A stretch of 23,163 bases of DNA, taken from the NCBI GenBank assembly GCA_009783635.1, contig WRDC01000009.1, positions 1 to 23,163 on the forward strand. The letters are read 5' to 3'. The notes below the pieces were generated by a model. It worked only from the letters and a program-made list of their open reading frames with translations. It did not search any database and was not told where the DNA came from. Source of the stretch: Methanimicrococcus sp. (GTDB lineage Archaea; Halobacteriota; Methanosarcinia; Methanosarcinales; Methanosarcinaceae). A program made the translations under genes and the position numbers. Shown piece after piece: positions 13,295 to 22,006 of the stretch. Each line of letters starts with the position of its first letter. The first letter of the stretch is position 1.

Positions 13295-16200
13295 GTGAAC
13301 AACACTTTGAATCTCGCCCATGAATTGGAGCGGTTAAATCCTGAGCAGCGCCGCGCGGTGGAAGCCATTGACGGCCCCGTTCTCGTGATTGCGGGCCCCG
13401 GCACGGGCAAAACACAGCTTCTCAGCCTTCGTATTGTGAATATCCTTCAAAATCGCGACATTTCGCCTGAAAATATCCTTTGTCTGACCTACACAACCGC
13501 CGGCGCCGAAGCAATGACTCGCCGTTTGGCCGGTTTTATCGGCCGGGACGCTTACGGGGTACACATCTCCACTTTTCACAGTTTTGCCGAACACCTGCGC
13601 AGCCGCTTCCCGGAATATTTCAGGCGCAGCGCCTTGGATCGTCCGATATCCGACCTTCAGGCAAAGCGGCTCATCAATGAACTGCTTCAAGCGCTGCCCG
13701 TTACCGACCCTCTTTACAATAAACCGCTCAACAAGACAGCCTCAAACCTGAGCGACGTTTTGGCATTTATCGCAAATTTCCAACGCTCCGGCCTCAGCCC
13801 CGAAGAATTCCGCGCCATTATCCGGCAGAACATTGCCTTTTTTGATTACATTGAACAAAAGACCGGCCTGCCCGGCTTGATAAATACCCGCTTACCCGGC
13901 GGCAAAGAGGCAAAAACCGCGTTTCTTGACGGGCTTCAAAGACAGGTGGCGGCAATCATGAAAGAGCTTCCCGCTTCTCTCACCGAGCCCGCCGTCAGTG
14001 TGCCCGGGATTTATCTGCCCTATGCCGATCTGTTCAAAGACGCGTTCTTAAACACAGAACTGTATGACCCCGAAACGGGCAAAACCGAAGCGTACCAAGA
14101 TCTTCGCGGCGCCTTCTTCAAAAAGGACCACACGAACAATTATGTCTTCAAAGACTTGGACCGCTGCCATAAACTTCTTTCAGCGGCCGCGCTTTACGAA
14201 GCGTACAGAAAACGCCTTGATCAGGCCGGTATGTATGACTATCACGACATGATCCAAGAAGCCATTGACGCTCTTCGGCAGTCGGCGGAACTCAAACACA
14301 ACTTGCAGGAACGCTACCGCTACTTATTGGTGGATGAATTTCAAGACACAAACGGGACACAAATGCGCCTGCTTGATTTGCTGTGCGACCACAGCCCCGC
14401 CCCGAACATTTTGGCGGTCGGCGACGACGACCAAGCCATCATGCGCTTTCAGGGCGCAAGCGTCGAGTACATCAACCAGTTTGAAAAGCGTTACCGAGAC
14501 GTCACCCGCATTGCCCTTGTCACCAACTACCGCTCCACGCCTTCATTGGTCGGCCTCGGACAGGCGGTTGCCGGCAAAATCGAAAACCGCGCGCCTCTCA
14601 GCCTGACTGAAAAAAAGCTCACGGCTTTCAAGAAGGAAAACGCGCCTCAAACCTTCACGGCGCGGAAATACCCCAATCCCGATCTCCAATACCACGAAAC
14701 GGCCAAATCGATCCGGGAAAAAATCGATGCCGGCTTTATCCGAAACGCTTCCGATTCCGACACGGCGATTGCGGTCATCGCCTACCAAAACAAAAGTCTT
14801 CGCTCTCTCCTGCCCTATCTCAATGCCCAAAATATCGATTACAAATACAAAATCACTTCCGCCGTTTCAGAGGCGAAATCCCTTCAAACACTCCTCGCGC
14901 TGATGCGTTTCGCCTCTTCCTATGCCGCCGGCCGAACCGCTGACGCTGACGCGTTTCTTCCTCAAATTCTGGCCGCGGAGGAATTCGGATTGGCGCCGTC
15001 CGTCTACTTCTCCTTCGCCCTTGAAGCGAAAGAAAAGCGCATCGGTTGGATGGACGCCCTGAAAGACCATCCGTCTTCAGAAATTTGCGGCCTGCATACT
15101 TGGCTGTCGGATGTCTCCAAAAAGGCCGTCACCGCTCCGGCGCGGCAAATCATTTTCGAGCTCTCGGAACCTATCCGGCGGTATTATGAGCAACTTGAAC
15201 AAGACGACCCTCTCAGCGTTATTGAGTTCAACTACGGCTTAAAAGCGCTGCTGGACTTCGCTGAAGCGGAACGGGAATCGGTGCGGGGGTCGGCGCAGGG
15301 GTCGGCGCAGGGGTCGGCGCGGGGATCTGCCGAAAGTGGCGGCACGCGGCTTTTACGCCTCGCTGACGTGACCGCTCTTTTAGACCAAACGGAACGTTTC
15401 AACACACCCATTAACATTGAGATTCCGGTCGGCCGGCCGAATGCCGTCACGCTCACCACCGCTCACAGTTCCAAGGGTCTGGAGTTTGACCTTGTGTACC
15501 TCATTGACGCCGACCAAAACACTTGGCACAGGGCGGGCGAAAGAGGCGAAGCCATGCTCTGCAAAAATATGCTTTTCTCCGGCAGCGGCGATGTCAATGA
15601 CGTTCGGCGGTCTTTGTTCGTGGCCATCACGCGAGCCCGCTCGCAGTTGGAAGTTTCCTTCGGCAAGTCTGAAATCGTCGGCGAACTGCTTGAGGAGCTG
15701 GAGACTGTCCCGATTTTGCCGGAGGCGGCGGTCATTTTAGACCAATCCGAACACTGCTGGAAAGAAAGTTACTACCCAAAAGACGCCGAAACGGAAGCCC
15801 TCTTATTCCCCCACCTCTCCACCGTCAGGATGTCCCCTTCTCTTCTCAACAAATTTGTTGAGTACGAGGCAGAAGAGTCGAAAAAGACGGATTTTGTCTT
15901 GTTCCGTCTCCTGAAATTGCCGATGCTTCCCAAAATCAGCAATGAGTTTGGTGTAAAGGTACACGCTTTTATGGAAGACTATGTGAATCGGGTCATCAAA
16001 GCCAAAGATACAAAAGTTGAACGCCTGCTGGAAGATTACAGGCGCGAAATCAGCTTTCTTGATTTTGACTCTCTTGAAAAAGAACCCTATGTCCAGCGCT
16101 TTGACTTGATTGCCGAAAAATTCCTGCCCGATTTTAAGGTGCCGTTTGAGATGACGGTAAAAACAGAATTATGGCTCAACGCCAAGGTGGACGGGATACC

Positions 16201-16696
16201 GTTAACGGGCAAATGCGACTTGCTGGCTTTTGACGACGAGGCAAAGACCATACGCATTTATGACTACAAGACCGGAACGCCGCCGCAAAGCAAAACCCCC
16301 TCTTCGGATTATCTCAGGCAGCTTCAATTCTATAAACTTCTGATTAAACATTCGCCTGAGTTTGACGGCCGGAATGTTTTGGGCGGCGCCGACATTTTTG
16401 TCGTGCCGACGCGGGAATCCGGTTATGAAAAAATTGACGACCCCGTTTTCGTGGAGGTGCCTGACACGGATTTGGAGCATTTGCGCTTATTGATTCAAGC
16501 GGTTTGGGGCCGCATCCAAAACGGCCTGTTCGATACTTCCGGCTTTGAGGCCTCGTCTCAGATGGAAGCCGTGAGGGTAGCCTCTGTTTATAAAACCGGC
16601 GAGAAAAAGGGAGAGCCGAAGCCCCCCGGTAAAGCCGAAATACAGGAAGCTTTTGAGCAGTGGCTGATTGATGAGCATCTCAAAAATATTCAATAA
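13295..16696 (+). CDS. UvrD/PcrA-like superfamily 1 helicase fused to RecB-like PD-(D/E)XK nuclease
   Basis: This 1133-residue protein should unwind and cut DNA in repair or recombination, like the subunits of AddAB/RecBCD joined in one chain. Helicase motifs are complete: Q-motif LNPEQRRAV, Walker A GPGTGKT (34-40), II LLVDEFQDTN, III VGDDDQAIMRFQGAS, IV NYRSTPSLV, V TTAHSSKGLEFD and VI LFVAITRARS. The C-terminal nuclease shows GKCDLL (Asp975), DYKTG (Asp990, Lys992) and QLQFYKLL. The start is GTG at 13295; the helicase Q-motif begins only about 14 codons later, which supports it. A four-copy RGSA/QGSA repeat sits at residues 664-679, probably a surface loop in domain 2A/2B. It is divergent from the RFC gene, a replication partner. 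It is not a standard named archaeal helicase, so I give no symbol. Confidence 0.9.
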   Translation: MNNTLNLAHELERLNPEQRRAVEAIDGPVLVIAGPGTGKTQLLSLRIVNILQNRDISPENILCLTYTTAGAEAMTRRLAGFIGRDAYGVHISTFHSFAEHLRSRFPEYFRRSALDRPISDLQAKRLINELLQALPVTDPLYNKPLNKTASNLSDVLAFIANFQRSGLSPEEFRAIIRQNIAFFDYIEQKTGLPGLINTRLPGGKEAKTAFLDGLQRQVAAIMKELPASLTEPAVSVPGIYLPYADLFKDAFLNTELYDPETGKTEAYQDLRGAFFKKDHTNNYVFKDLDRCHKLLSAAALYEAYRKRLDQAGMYDYHDMIQEAIDALRQSAELKHNLQERYRYLLVDEFQDTNGTQMRLLDLLCDHSPAPNILAVGDDDQAIMRFQGASVEYINQFEKRYRDVTRIALVTNYRSTPSLVGLGQAVAGKIENRAPLSLTEKKLTAFKKENAPQTFTARKYPNPDLQYHETAKSIREKIDAGFIRNASDSDTAIAVIAYQNKSLRSLLPYLNAQNIDYKYKITSAVSEAKSLQTLLALMRFASSYAAGRTADADAFLPQILAAEEFGLAPSVYFSFALEAKEKRIGWMDALKDHPSSEICGLHTWLSDVSKKAVTAPARQIIFELSEPIRRYYEQLEQDDPLSVIEFNYGLKALLDFAEAERESVRGSAQGSAQGSARGSAESGGTRLLRLADVTALLDQTERFNTPINIEIPVGRPNAVTLTTAHSSKGLEFDLVYLIDADQNTWHRAGERGEAMLCKNMLFSGSGDVNDVRRSLFVAITRARSQLEVSFGKSEIVGELLEELETVPILPEAAVILDQSEHCWKESYYPKDAETEALLFPHLSTVRMSPSLLNKFVEYEAEESKKTDFVLFRLLKLPMLPKISNEFGVKVHAFMEDYVNRVIKAKDTKVERLLEDYRREISFLDFDSLEKEPYVQRFDLIAEKFLPDFKVPFEMTVKTELWLNAKVDGIPLTGKCDLLAFDDEAKTIRIYDYKTGTPPQSKTPSSDYLRQLQFYKLLIKHSPEFDGRNVLGGADIFVVPTRESGYEKIDDPVFVEVPDTDLEHLRLLIQAVWGRIQNGLFDTSGFEASSQMEAVRVASVYKTGEKKGEPKPPGKAEIQEAFEQWLIDEHLKNIQ
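15284..15331 (+). repeat. In-frame 12-bp tandem repeat inside the helicase gene
   Basis: Four copies of a 12-bp unit (CAGGGGTCGGCG and variants) encode RGSA-QGSA-QGSA-RGSA. The unit length keeps the frame when copy number changes. It falls in a hydrophilic region between helicase motifs IV and V. Confidence 0.9.
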
Positions 16697-16743
16697 TTTT
16701 TCATGGCAGTTTTTTAAAAAAGAGGAAACCCCTGATGGAAAGC

Positions 16744-16827
16744 CGGGAGTCATTGAAGGTTCCCGATAGAAAAATCAGGAGTCATTGAAGATTCCCGATA
16801 GAAAAATCAGGAGCCTTTGACGGCTCC
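16744..16827. repeat. Three tandem hairpins with compensatory stem changes between helicase and secD
   Basis: A 32-33 bp unit is repeated three times, and each copy forms a hairpin with a 6-nt loop. Stems are CGGGAGTC/GGTTCCCG (16744-16751 with 16758-16765), GGAGTC/GATTCC (16778-16783 with 16790-16795) and GGAGCC/GGCTCC (16810-16815 with 16822-16827). The inner pairs differ but pairing is kept. The site lies between convergent genes and may be a two-way terminator. I see nothing else in 16697-16895. Confidence 0.75.
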
Positions 16828-16895
16828 CGATGGAGAAATCCGGGGTTTTATTTGTTTTTGAATCTTTATTTGTTTCTGAGTTTCCGATAACGGAA

Positions 16896-18605
16896 TCATT
16901 CCGGCAGTTTTTCGTCTTTCATTCCGCTTTTTATCAAGATGTACCTCAAGATTGAGGAATAAGCCGGACGGGCAATCAATACGCCGATGAAGACGCCCAT
17001 GATGGTTGTGATCGCAAAACCCTTGAGCGCGGCAAATCCGAGGAAGACCAGCGGGGCCATGGCGATGATGGTAGTTGCGGCCGCGCCGAAAATGATCATA
17101 AAGGCTTTTCCGATACGCGCCAAATACACTTTATCCGACGGCGTCTTGCCTTCATGGATCGTTTCTTCGGTGATGATAAGCAAATGGTCGATACCCGTAC
17201 CGATCACGGCAATAATACCGGCAATGGCCGCTAAATCCAAGTCCTGCATGATCAGCACTGAAAAGCCGACCAGTATGATCACTTCACTAAACGACGTGGC
17301 GACCATCGGAAGAACGATTTTCGGCTGTCTGTAGCGGTTGTACACAAGCAGGGCAACAGCGAGCATCGCAAAGATTCCGGTGATGATCGCCCCTTTCAGG
17401 AATCCTTGGCCAAGGGTCGCGTCAACCTGACCGGAACTGACAATTTCAACATTGACAGGCAGCGCGCCGGAACGCAGGTGGATCTGCAGTTCTCTGGCTT
17501 CTTCCCGGGAACTCGTGCCCGCCTGCCATGAGTAAATCGGCATTGAATTCAGCTGCGACGCCGCGCTCGGACTGAGCGGGGCCCCGTACACCACTTCATC
17601 ATCCAAAAGCATCAAAAGATGATGAGCGTTCGGATTCATTGTCGCGCCTGTACTGATGGCCATCTGCTGCAAAGAGCGGGCGCCTTCTTCACTTAAAGTG
17701 AAAGGCACGCTGTGAGCCCCTGTTGACGGGTCCTGACCAACGACGCCGACGCTTTCAATCGCGTCGCCGTAAAGGACGTGGACGGTGTCAGCGCCGGTGG
17801 TTTGGATCCGGATCTCAAACCGTCCGGGGGTTTCAACCAACCCTCTCGCCTCCGATAAATTAACACCCGCGAAGTCGATCATGATGTATTCGTTGCCAAT
17901 CGCCCGTATCGGCAGATCTTTCACGCCAAGGCCGTTGCCGAGTTTACTGTTTAAGACATCAATTGTCGTCTGCATTGTCTGCGCGGTCGTTCCGTCGCGG
18001 TACAGTGATGCTCCCGATGAATCTTTTAAAATGCTGCCGTTAACGGCCCGCATATGCCTTCCGAGTTCTTCTTCCGTTGTCGCGGTGCGGATTTCATATT
18101 CCGTTCCGTTCCGAACGAAGTGCGGCACAATTTCTTTTCCGTAAACATGAGTCAAATATGATGTTATGAAACCGATTTTTGTTGAAGAGACATTGACTTC
18201 CGAAACATTTCCGGTTCTTCTGACGTGAACATCGTTTGTGCCGAACAGATACTCCAGCCGCGTTTGATTCACGGGATCGGCTGTTCGGAATGTGACATAA
18301 GATGAACCGTTATCGTAAACCATAGAGCTGACGATTTCAATGCCGCTCGGGAATTCCGAATTTCCCATCAACAAGACAATATCACGCGGCTGCGCGTCCA
18401 CTTGCGCCACGGCGCCGTTCAATTTCAAATAAATGGTTGACCCGCCCCGGATGTCAAGGCCGTAGTGAATGTTCAAAATTCCGTCGTCTTCCGCGAAGTA
18501 TCCGATCGGGCTTACAATCGCGACAACGGAAATGAGAAGAGCGGCCGCCAGCAGGATCACTTTGTAATCCTTGTAAAGAGGCTTATCTTTCTTTTCTTCA
18601 ATCAT
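16896..18605 (-). CDS. secD: Protein-export membrane protein SecD
   Basis: SecD works with SecF beside the SecYE channel and uses the membrane ion gradient to help pull secreted proteins across. The 569-residue protein has an N-terminal helix (about 14-37), the SecD signature GLDIRGGSTIYLKL (49-62), a large extracellular P1-type region (about 60-400) and five C-terminal helices, including AIAGIIAVIGTGIDHLLII, which carries the conserved Gly-Thr/Asp of the ion path. The ATG at 18603-18605 overlaps the secF stop by 4 nt (ATGA), so secF and secD are translationally coupled. secF comes first, the common archaeal order. Confidence 0.94.
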   Translation of the reverse strand: MIEEKKDKPLYKDYKVILLAAALLISVVAIVSPIGYFAEDDGILNIHYGLDIRGGSTIYLKLNGAVAQVDAQPRDIVLLMGNSEFPSGIEIVSSMVYDNGSSYVTFRTADPVNQTRLEYLFGTNDVHVRRTGNVSEVNVSSTKIGFITSYLTHVYGKEIVPHFVRNGTEYEIRTATTEEELGRHMRAVNGSILKDSSGASLYRDGTTAQTMQTTIDVLNSKLGNGLGVKDLPIRAIGNEYIMIDFAGVNLSEARGLVETPGRFEIRIQTTGADTVHVLYGDAIESVGVVGQDPSTGAHSVPFTLSEEGARSLQQMAISTGATMNPNAHHLLMLLDDEVVYGAPLSPSAASQLNSMPIYSWQAGTSSREEARELQIHLRSGALPVNVEIVSSGQVDATLGQGFLKGAIITGIFAMLAVALLVYNRYRQPKIVLPMVATSFSEVIILVGFSVLIMQDLDLAAIAGIIAVIGTGIDHLLIITEETIHEGKTPSDKVYLARIGKAFMIIFGAAATTIIAMAPLVFLGFAALKGFAITTIMGVFIGVLIARPAYSSILRYILIKSGMKDEKLPE

Positions 18606-19522
18606 GCGCGCCGACCCCCTTTCTTAGATCTTGATTTTGAACGCGTCAGATACATTCGTAAAATACCCGCGTTCAGGAACCAAGTGTTTAATATGTCCAT
18701 CAGCAGGCCGATGAGAACGATCAGCGAAATTTGGGAGAGCAGCGGAATCGGCGGAATGCCCGGAACAATATAATGCAAGAATGTCGAGACGACATACATC
18801 ACAAAAAACGCGGCGACCGTTGTCGTTGTCATCAGCAGTCCCGTTCGCATGGCGCCCGAGATTTTATCTTCGAGATTGCCGCTGCGTTTGAGGACTTTGT
18901 TCGTCAGCAAAATGTTGCTGTCAACCGAAAGAGCGATGAGCATTAAAAGCGCGGCGACCGTTCCAAGCGTCAATTCTATGCGGAATATGTTCATAAAGGC
19001 AACCGCAATGAGAATGTCAGAAGCCGCCGATAATATGACGGCCAAAGACGACACTACTTTTCGGAAGAACAGGAAAATAACGGCGGCCATTCCGATAAAT
19101 GAAAGAATCAGGGCGTAAAATGCTTGTTTTTGAAGCTGCTGGCTGTAAATGGGGGAGACTTGCTTTTGGTCAATGTCGCTGAAAGCCGAATTATTCCAAA
19201 TTAAACCTTCAAGCGCGGTCAATTCTTCACTGCTCATTTGACTGAATTGAAGAATGGCGCGGTTTCCCGATATGCGTATATCGTTAAGCGGATAGTCCGA
19301 AAACATATCTTGGTACTGTTTCTCCGTCAGGGTGGAGGTGACTGTAAATTGCGTTCCGCCAACAAAGTCCATGCCTAAAGTGACCGGACTTCCGGTTTGT
19401 ATTGTCATGGCTGCGATAATGATGAGTGCAACGGCCAAAATCGCCAGCGGGATTGCAATTAATTTTTTATTATCTGTCTTTTGGACAAAAGGTTGGATGT
19501 AATAATAGAGTTCAAATTTCAT
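18602..19522 (-). CDS. secF: Protein-export membrane protein SecF
   Basis: This SecD partner of 306 residues has six predicted helices. It shows the RND-like signature GMDFVGGTQFTV after the first helix and LIALSVDSNILLTNKVLK in the fourth, with the conserved Asp of the proton path. I place the start at the ATG 19520-19522 (MKFELYYY), which follows GGGAT. The frame is open to 19561 but the extra residues are hydrophilic and have no ribosome site. Upstream on the minus strand a TATA-like TATAATTTATAA at about 19637-19648 could drive secF-secD. Confidence 0.93.
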   Translation of the reverse strand: MKFELYYYIQPFVQKTDNKKLIAIPLAILAVALIIIAAMTIQTGSPVTLGMDFVGGTQFTVTSTLTEKQYQDMFSDYPLNDIRISGNRAILQFSQMSSEELTALEGLIWNNSAFSDIDQKQVSPIYSQQLQKQAFYALILSFIGMAAVIFLFFRKVVSSLAVILSAASDILIAVAFMNIFRIELTLGTVAALLMLIALSVDSNILLTNKVLKRSGNLEDKISGAMRTGLLMTTTTVAAFFVMYVVSTFLHYIVPGIPPIPLLSQISLIVLIGLLMDILNTWFLNAGILRMYLTRSKSRSKKGGRRA

Positions 19523-19598
19523 AGTCAATCCCATTTTATTTATTTTTCTTTTATCGGGCAAAGATGTTTGAAAATTATTTGACTGAAATTATTGGTTG

Positions 19599-19735
19599 AA
19601 GTTTGACAGAAGTTTGACAGAAGATGCTTTAACGTCTTTATAAATTATACAGACATTTCTCCAATAAATTACAGACATTTCTTCAATAAATTACAGATAT
19701 TTCTCCGATGAATTGCAGAATTTCTCCAATGAAAG
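19599..19735. repeat. Tandem repeats between secF and the deaminase gene (11 bp x2 and 22 bp x4)
   Basis: AAGTTTGACAG occurs twice in tandem at 19599-19620. A 22-bp unit, ACAGACATTTCTCC plus AATAAATT, is repeated at 19649-19670, 19671-19692, 19693-19714 and, degenerate, 19715-19735. They occupy most of the divergent gap. Confidence 0.85.
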
Positions 19736-19760
19736 AATGTAAAGGTTACTTTTCAAGTAA

Positions 19761-19770
19761 TTTATATATC
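19761..19770 (+). promoter_or_regulatory. TATA box placing the deaminase transcript start at its ATG
   Basis: TTTATATATC is a good TATA box whose centre lies about 27 nt before the ATG at 19793. No ribosome site is present. This spacing is the hallmark of a leaderless archaeal transcript. Confidence 0.6.
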
Positions 19771-19792
19771 TTTGTCTCCCTTTGTTCTTTCT

Positions 19793-20248
19793 ATGTCTGA
19801 AGAGAGACTTTCGGTGGATGAATATTTTGTTGAGATCGCGACAACCGTTGCCAAGCGTTCGACTTGCCTTCGGAATAAGGTCGGAGCCGTGATTGTTCGC
19901 GACAACCGGATTTTGACGACCGGCTATAACGGCGCGCCGCGCGGGCTTGTTCACTGTTTAGACATCGGATGCATTCGCAACATTCAAAACATTCCGTCGG
20001 GAACGATGCATGAGAAATGCCGCGCCGTCCACGCCGAACAAAACGCTATTATACAAGCCGCTGTCCACGGCGTCCAAACATCGGGCGCGACACTTTACTG
20101 TACGCATCAGCCCTGCATTCTCTGCACAAAAATGATTATCAACGCGGGCATAAAGCGTGTCATTTATGTAAACGCGTATCCTGACCCTGATTCTATGTCC
20201 TTCTTTAATGAAGCCGGCGTTATGACAGAGAAATATCAACCCCGATAA
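19793..20248 (+). CDS. Deoxycytidylate (dCMP) deaminase, ComEB-like
   Basis: This zinc enzyme deaminates dCMP to dUMP, feeding thymidylate synthesis in the cytoplasm. The protein has 151 residues. The catalytic zinc site is visible as His80-Ala-Glu82 (HAEQNAII) and P107-C-I-L-C111, with Glu82 as the proton shuttle. The family's N-terminal RSTCLRNKVGAVIV and TGYNGAPRG, and the extra Cys/His set HC, GC, HEKC (structural zinc), are present. A TTG start at 19772 would add seven residues but has no ribosome site; the ATG at 19793 fits a leaderless start. The gene converges on the M42 peptidase with 47 nt between stops. Confidence 0.92.
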   Translation: MSEERLSVDEYFVEIATTVAKRSTCLRNKVGAVIVRDNRILTTGYNGAPRGLVHCLDIGCIRNIQNIPSGTMHEKCRAVHAEQNAIIQAAVHGVQTSGATLYCTHQPCILCTKMIINAGIKRVIYVNAYPDPDSMSFFNEAGVMTEKYQPR

Positions 20249-20295
20249 ACGCGCGGCTGACGCGAACCGGCAAGAACAAAATTTTTAACTCTTCT

Positions 20296-21393
20296 TCAAC
20301 TCTTCTTCGTGAAATACTTATGCGCCCGCTCCATCGCGTCAGCGCCCAATTCAATGGCCGCCGCGATGTCTTCCAAATCAACGACTTCGACCGGCGAATG
20401 AATGTAGCGGGTGGCGATTTGAATGGTTCCGGACGGGATGCCGTCCTTTGTTAAATGAATCGCGGAAGCGTCTGTCGTTCCGCCTTCGCCGACGCTGAGC
20501 TGAACCTCGGTCTTTGTTTTATCGGCCGAGTCGCGAAGCCATTTCACAACCTGCGGGTGAGAAATAATACCGCGGCCGGAGGCGTCGGCAATCGTCAAAA
20601 CCGGCCCTTTGCCGATTTCAAGCGGGGACTCCTGCTTGGTCATTCCCGGATGGTCGCCCGGAACCGTTGTGTCCAGCGCAATCGCGGCATCGGCGCCGAC
20701 TGCGTAAGCCGCCGTTTTGGCACCTTTCAGCCCGACTTCTTCCTGCACAGTCCCGACGGCGCAGACTGTCGCTTTGACGTCTTTGCCTTTCAGGCGGCGC
20801 ATCATTTCAACCATTATGACAACGCCGACGCGGTTGTCGAAAGATTTGGACGTGACGCGGCTGCGAATCAGTTTTTTGAATTCGCGGTCCATGGATATGT
20901 ATGTGCCCGGCTCAATGCCCAGCGCTTTCACTTCATCCGCATTCTTAGCGCCGACATCAATAAACATATCTTTATGCTGCGGCGGGCGTTTGGCGTCTTC
21001 CGCCGACATCACGTGCGGCGGCTTGGAGCCGATAACGCCGACAACGTCACCGTTGCGACCATGAACGATAACACGCTGGTTCAAAAGTGTGGGGTCGTTC
21101 CAGCCGCCGATTTTGGCAAACCGGATGAAACCGTTTTCATCGATATATTTGACCATGAGGCCGATTTCATCCATATGCGCAGCGAGCATAATTGTCGGAC
21201 CGCTTGGGGAACTGCCTTTTCGAACGGCAATGAGGCTGCCGAGGGCATCGAATTTAATGTCATCCGCGCAGTCTTTCAAATCTTCTTTTAAAAGGCGGCA
21301 AATTTCATCCTCATTGCCGGAAACGCCGTGAGCGTTGGTATACTTTTCAAGAAGCTTTGAAATTCGGTCAAGTGTTTGCTGATCTGCAGTCAT
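20296..21393 (-). CDS. M42 family metallo-aminopeptidase (TET/deblocking aminopeptidase-like)
   Basis: M42 peptidases are large cytosolic dodecamers that trim short peptides left by the proteasome. The 365-residue protein has all the expected two-metal ligands and base: His73 (AAHMDEIG), Asp186 (SFDNRVG), Glu218 and Glu219 (VQEEVGLKG), Asp241 (LDTT) and His332 (YIHSPVE). Glu218 is the expected general base. Members are often misnamed endoglucanase or cellulase M. Substrate preference cannot be read from the sequence. No clear ribosome site precedes the ATG at 21391-21393; an AT-rich TATA-like stretch lies about 30-43 nt upstream. It has the GC-rich base use of the core region, unlike its right-hand neighbour. 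Confidence 0.93.
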   Translation of the reverse strand: MTADQQTLDRISKLLEKYTNAHGVSGNEDEICRLLKEDLKDCADDIKFDALGSLIAVRKGSSPSGPTIMLAAHMDEIGLMVKYIDENGFIRFAKIGGWNDPTLLNQRVIVHGRNGDVVGVIGSKPPHVMSAEDAKRPPQHKDMFIDVGAKNADEVKALGIEPGTYISMDREFKKLIRSRVTSKSFDNRVGVVIMVEMMRRLKGKDVKATVCAVGTVQEEVGLKGAKTAAYAVGADAAIALDTTVPGDHPGMTKQESPLEIGKGPVLTIADASGRGIISHPQVVKWLRDSADKTKTEVQLSVGEGGTTDASAIHLTKDGIPSGTIQIATRYIHSPVEVVDLEDIAAAIELGADAMERAHKYFTKKS

Positions 21394-22006
21394 TTTGGGT
21401 CATTTTCCGTTTGAAGTGAAAGTCATTTATGAATAAGTTTTAGGATTTGGTTAAAGTCATATTACAAGATTTCTCGATACAAAATTTCTCAAGGTACCAA
21501 CTGAAGTCGAATGAAAAGTGTTACTTAAAAGTATTTATCAAAATATAAATGTTAGTTTATCAATAAAGCATGGAAAGAAACAATCTTCGTGTGATGAGCG
21601 GGTCTTCATAATGACTTATTCCTTTTCAAAAATTACAATTGCATTTTTTAGATTTGTAACGTGTCTACCATTTAACGACTCTACTTTTGATCCCTTCTTA
21701 GATTTGCATTACTCATATAAAAATATATAATTCGTTTGAAAATTCTTTTATTCAATATAACTATATATACACATATATACATCTCCTCTTTTTGAATGTT
21801 CATATATAATATATAAGTTAATTTTATGTATCCACACGATTGTCCATTGAAGTAGATATAATTTTTTTATGAATTTAAAAAAAGTTATATCACCACTTGA
21901 TGCAAAAAATCTGCATCAAGCGAATGATATGATGAATTTACTTGGGTAAGCAAAATTCGTTCATATCACTGATTCTGCATATAAAAATCTTATGGAGAAA
22001 TCTTAA
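21394..22006. other. AT-rich gap, abrupt composition change
   Basis: From about 21420 the sequence is markedly AT-rich, with many ATATAT runs (21720-21830), unlike the genes to its left. I see no conserved gene. A frame at 21518-21730 looks non-coding. A short frame and a hairpin near 21869-21949 are listed separately. The boundary may mark acquired DNA or a variable genomic region. Confidence 0.6.
21869..21949 (+). other. Possible 26-residue ORF containing a perfect 9-bp hairpin
   Basis: ATG 21869 to TAA 21949 reads MNLKKVISPLDAKNLHQAND then MMNLLG. It has a protein-like composition but no ribosome site. CTTGATGCA (21896-21904) and TGCATCAAG (21912-21920) form a perfect stem inside it, with a 7-nt loop. 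It may be a remnant of a larger gene, a leader peptide or chance. It lies about 58 nt upstream of the metalloprotease start. Confidence 0.2.

Noticed and set aside
20455..21291. 278-residue plus-strand frame
   Set aside because: It is the shadow of the M42 peptidase gene, which has all catalytic residues on the minus strand.
21518..21730. 70-residue frame in the AT-rich gap
   Set aside because: Starts with GTG without a ribosome site, low complexity, no recognisable domain.
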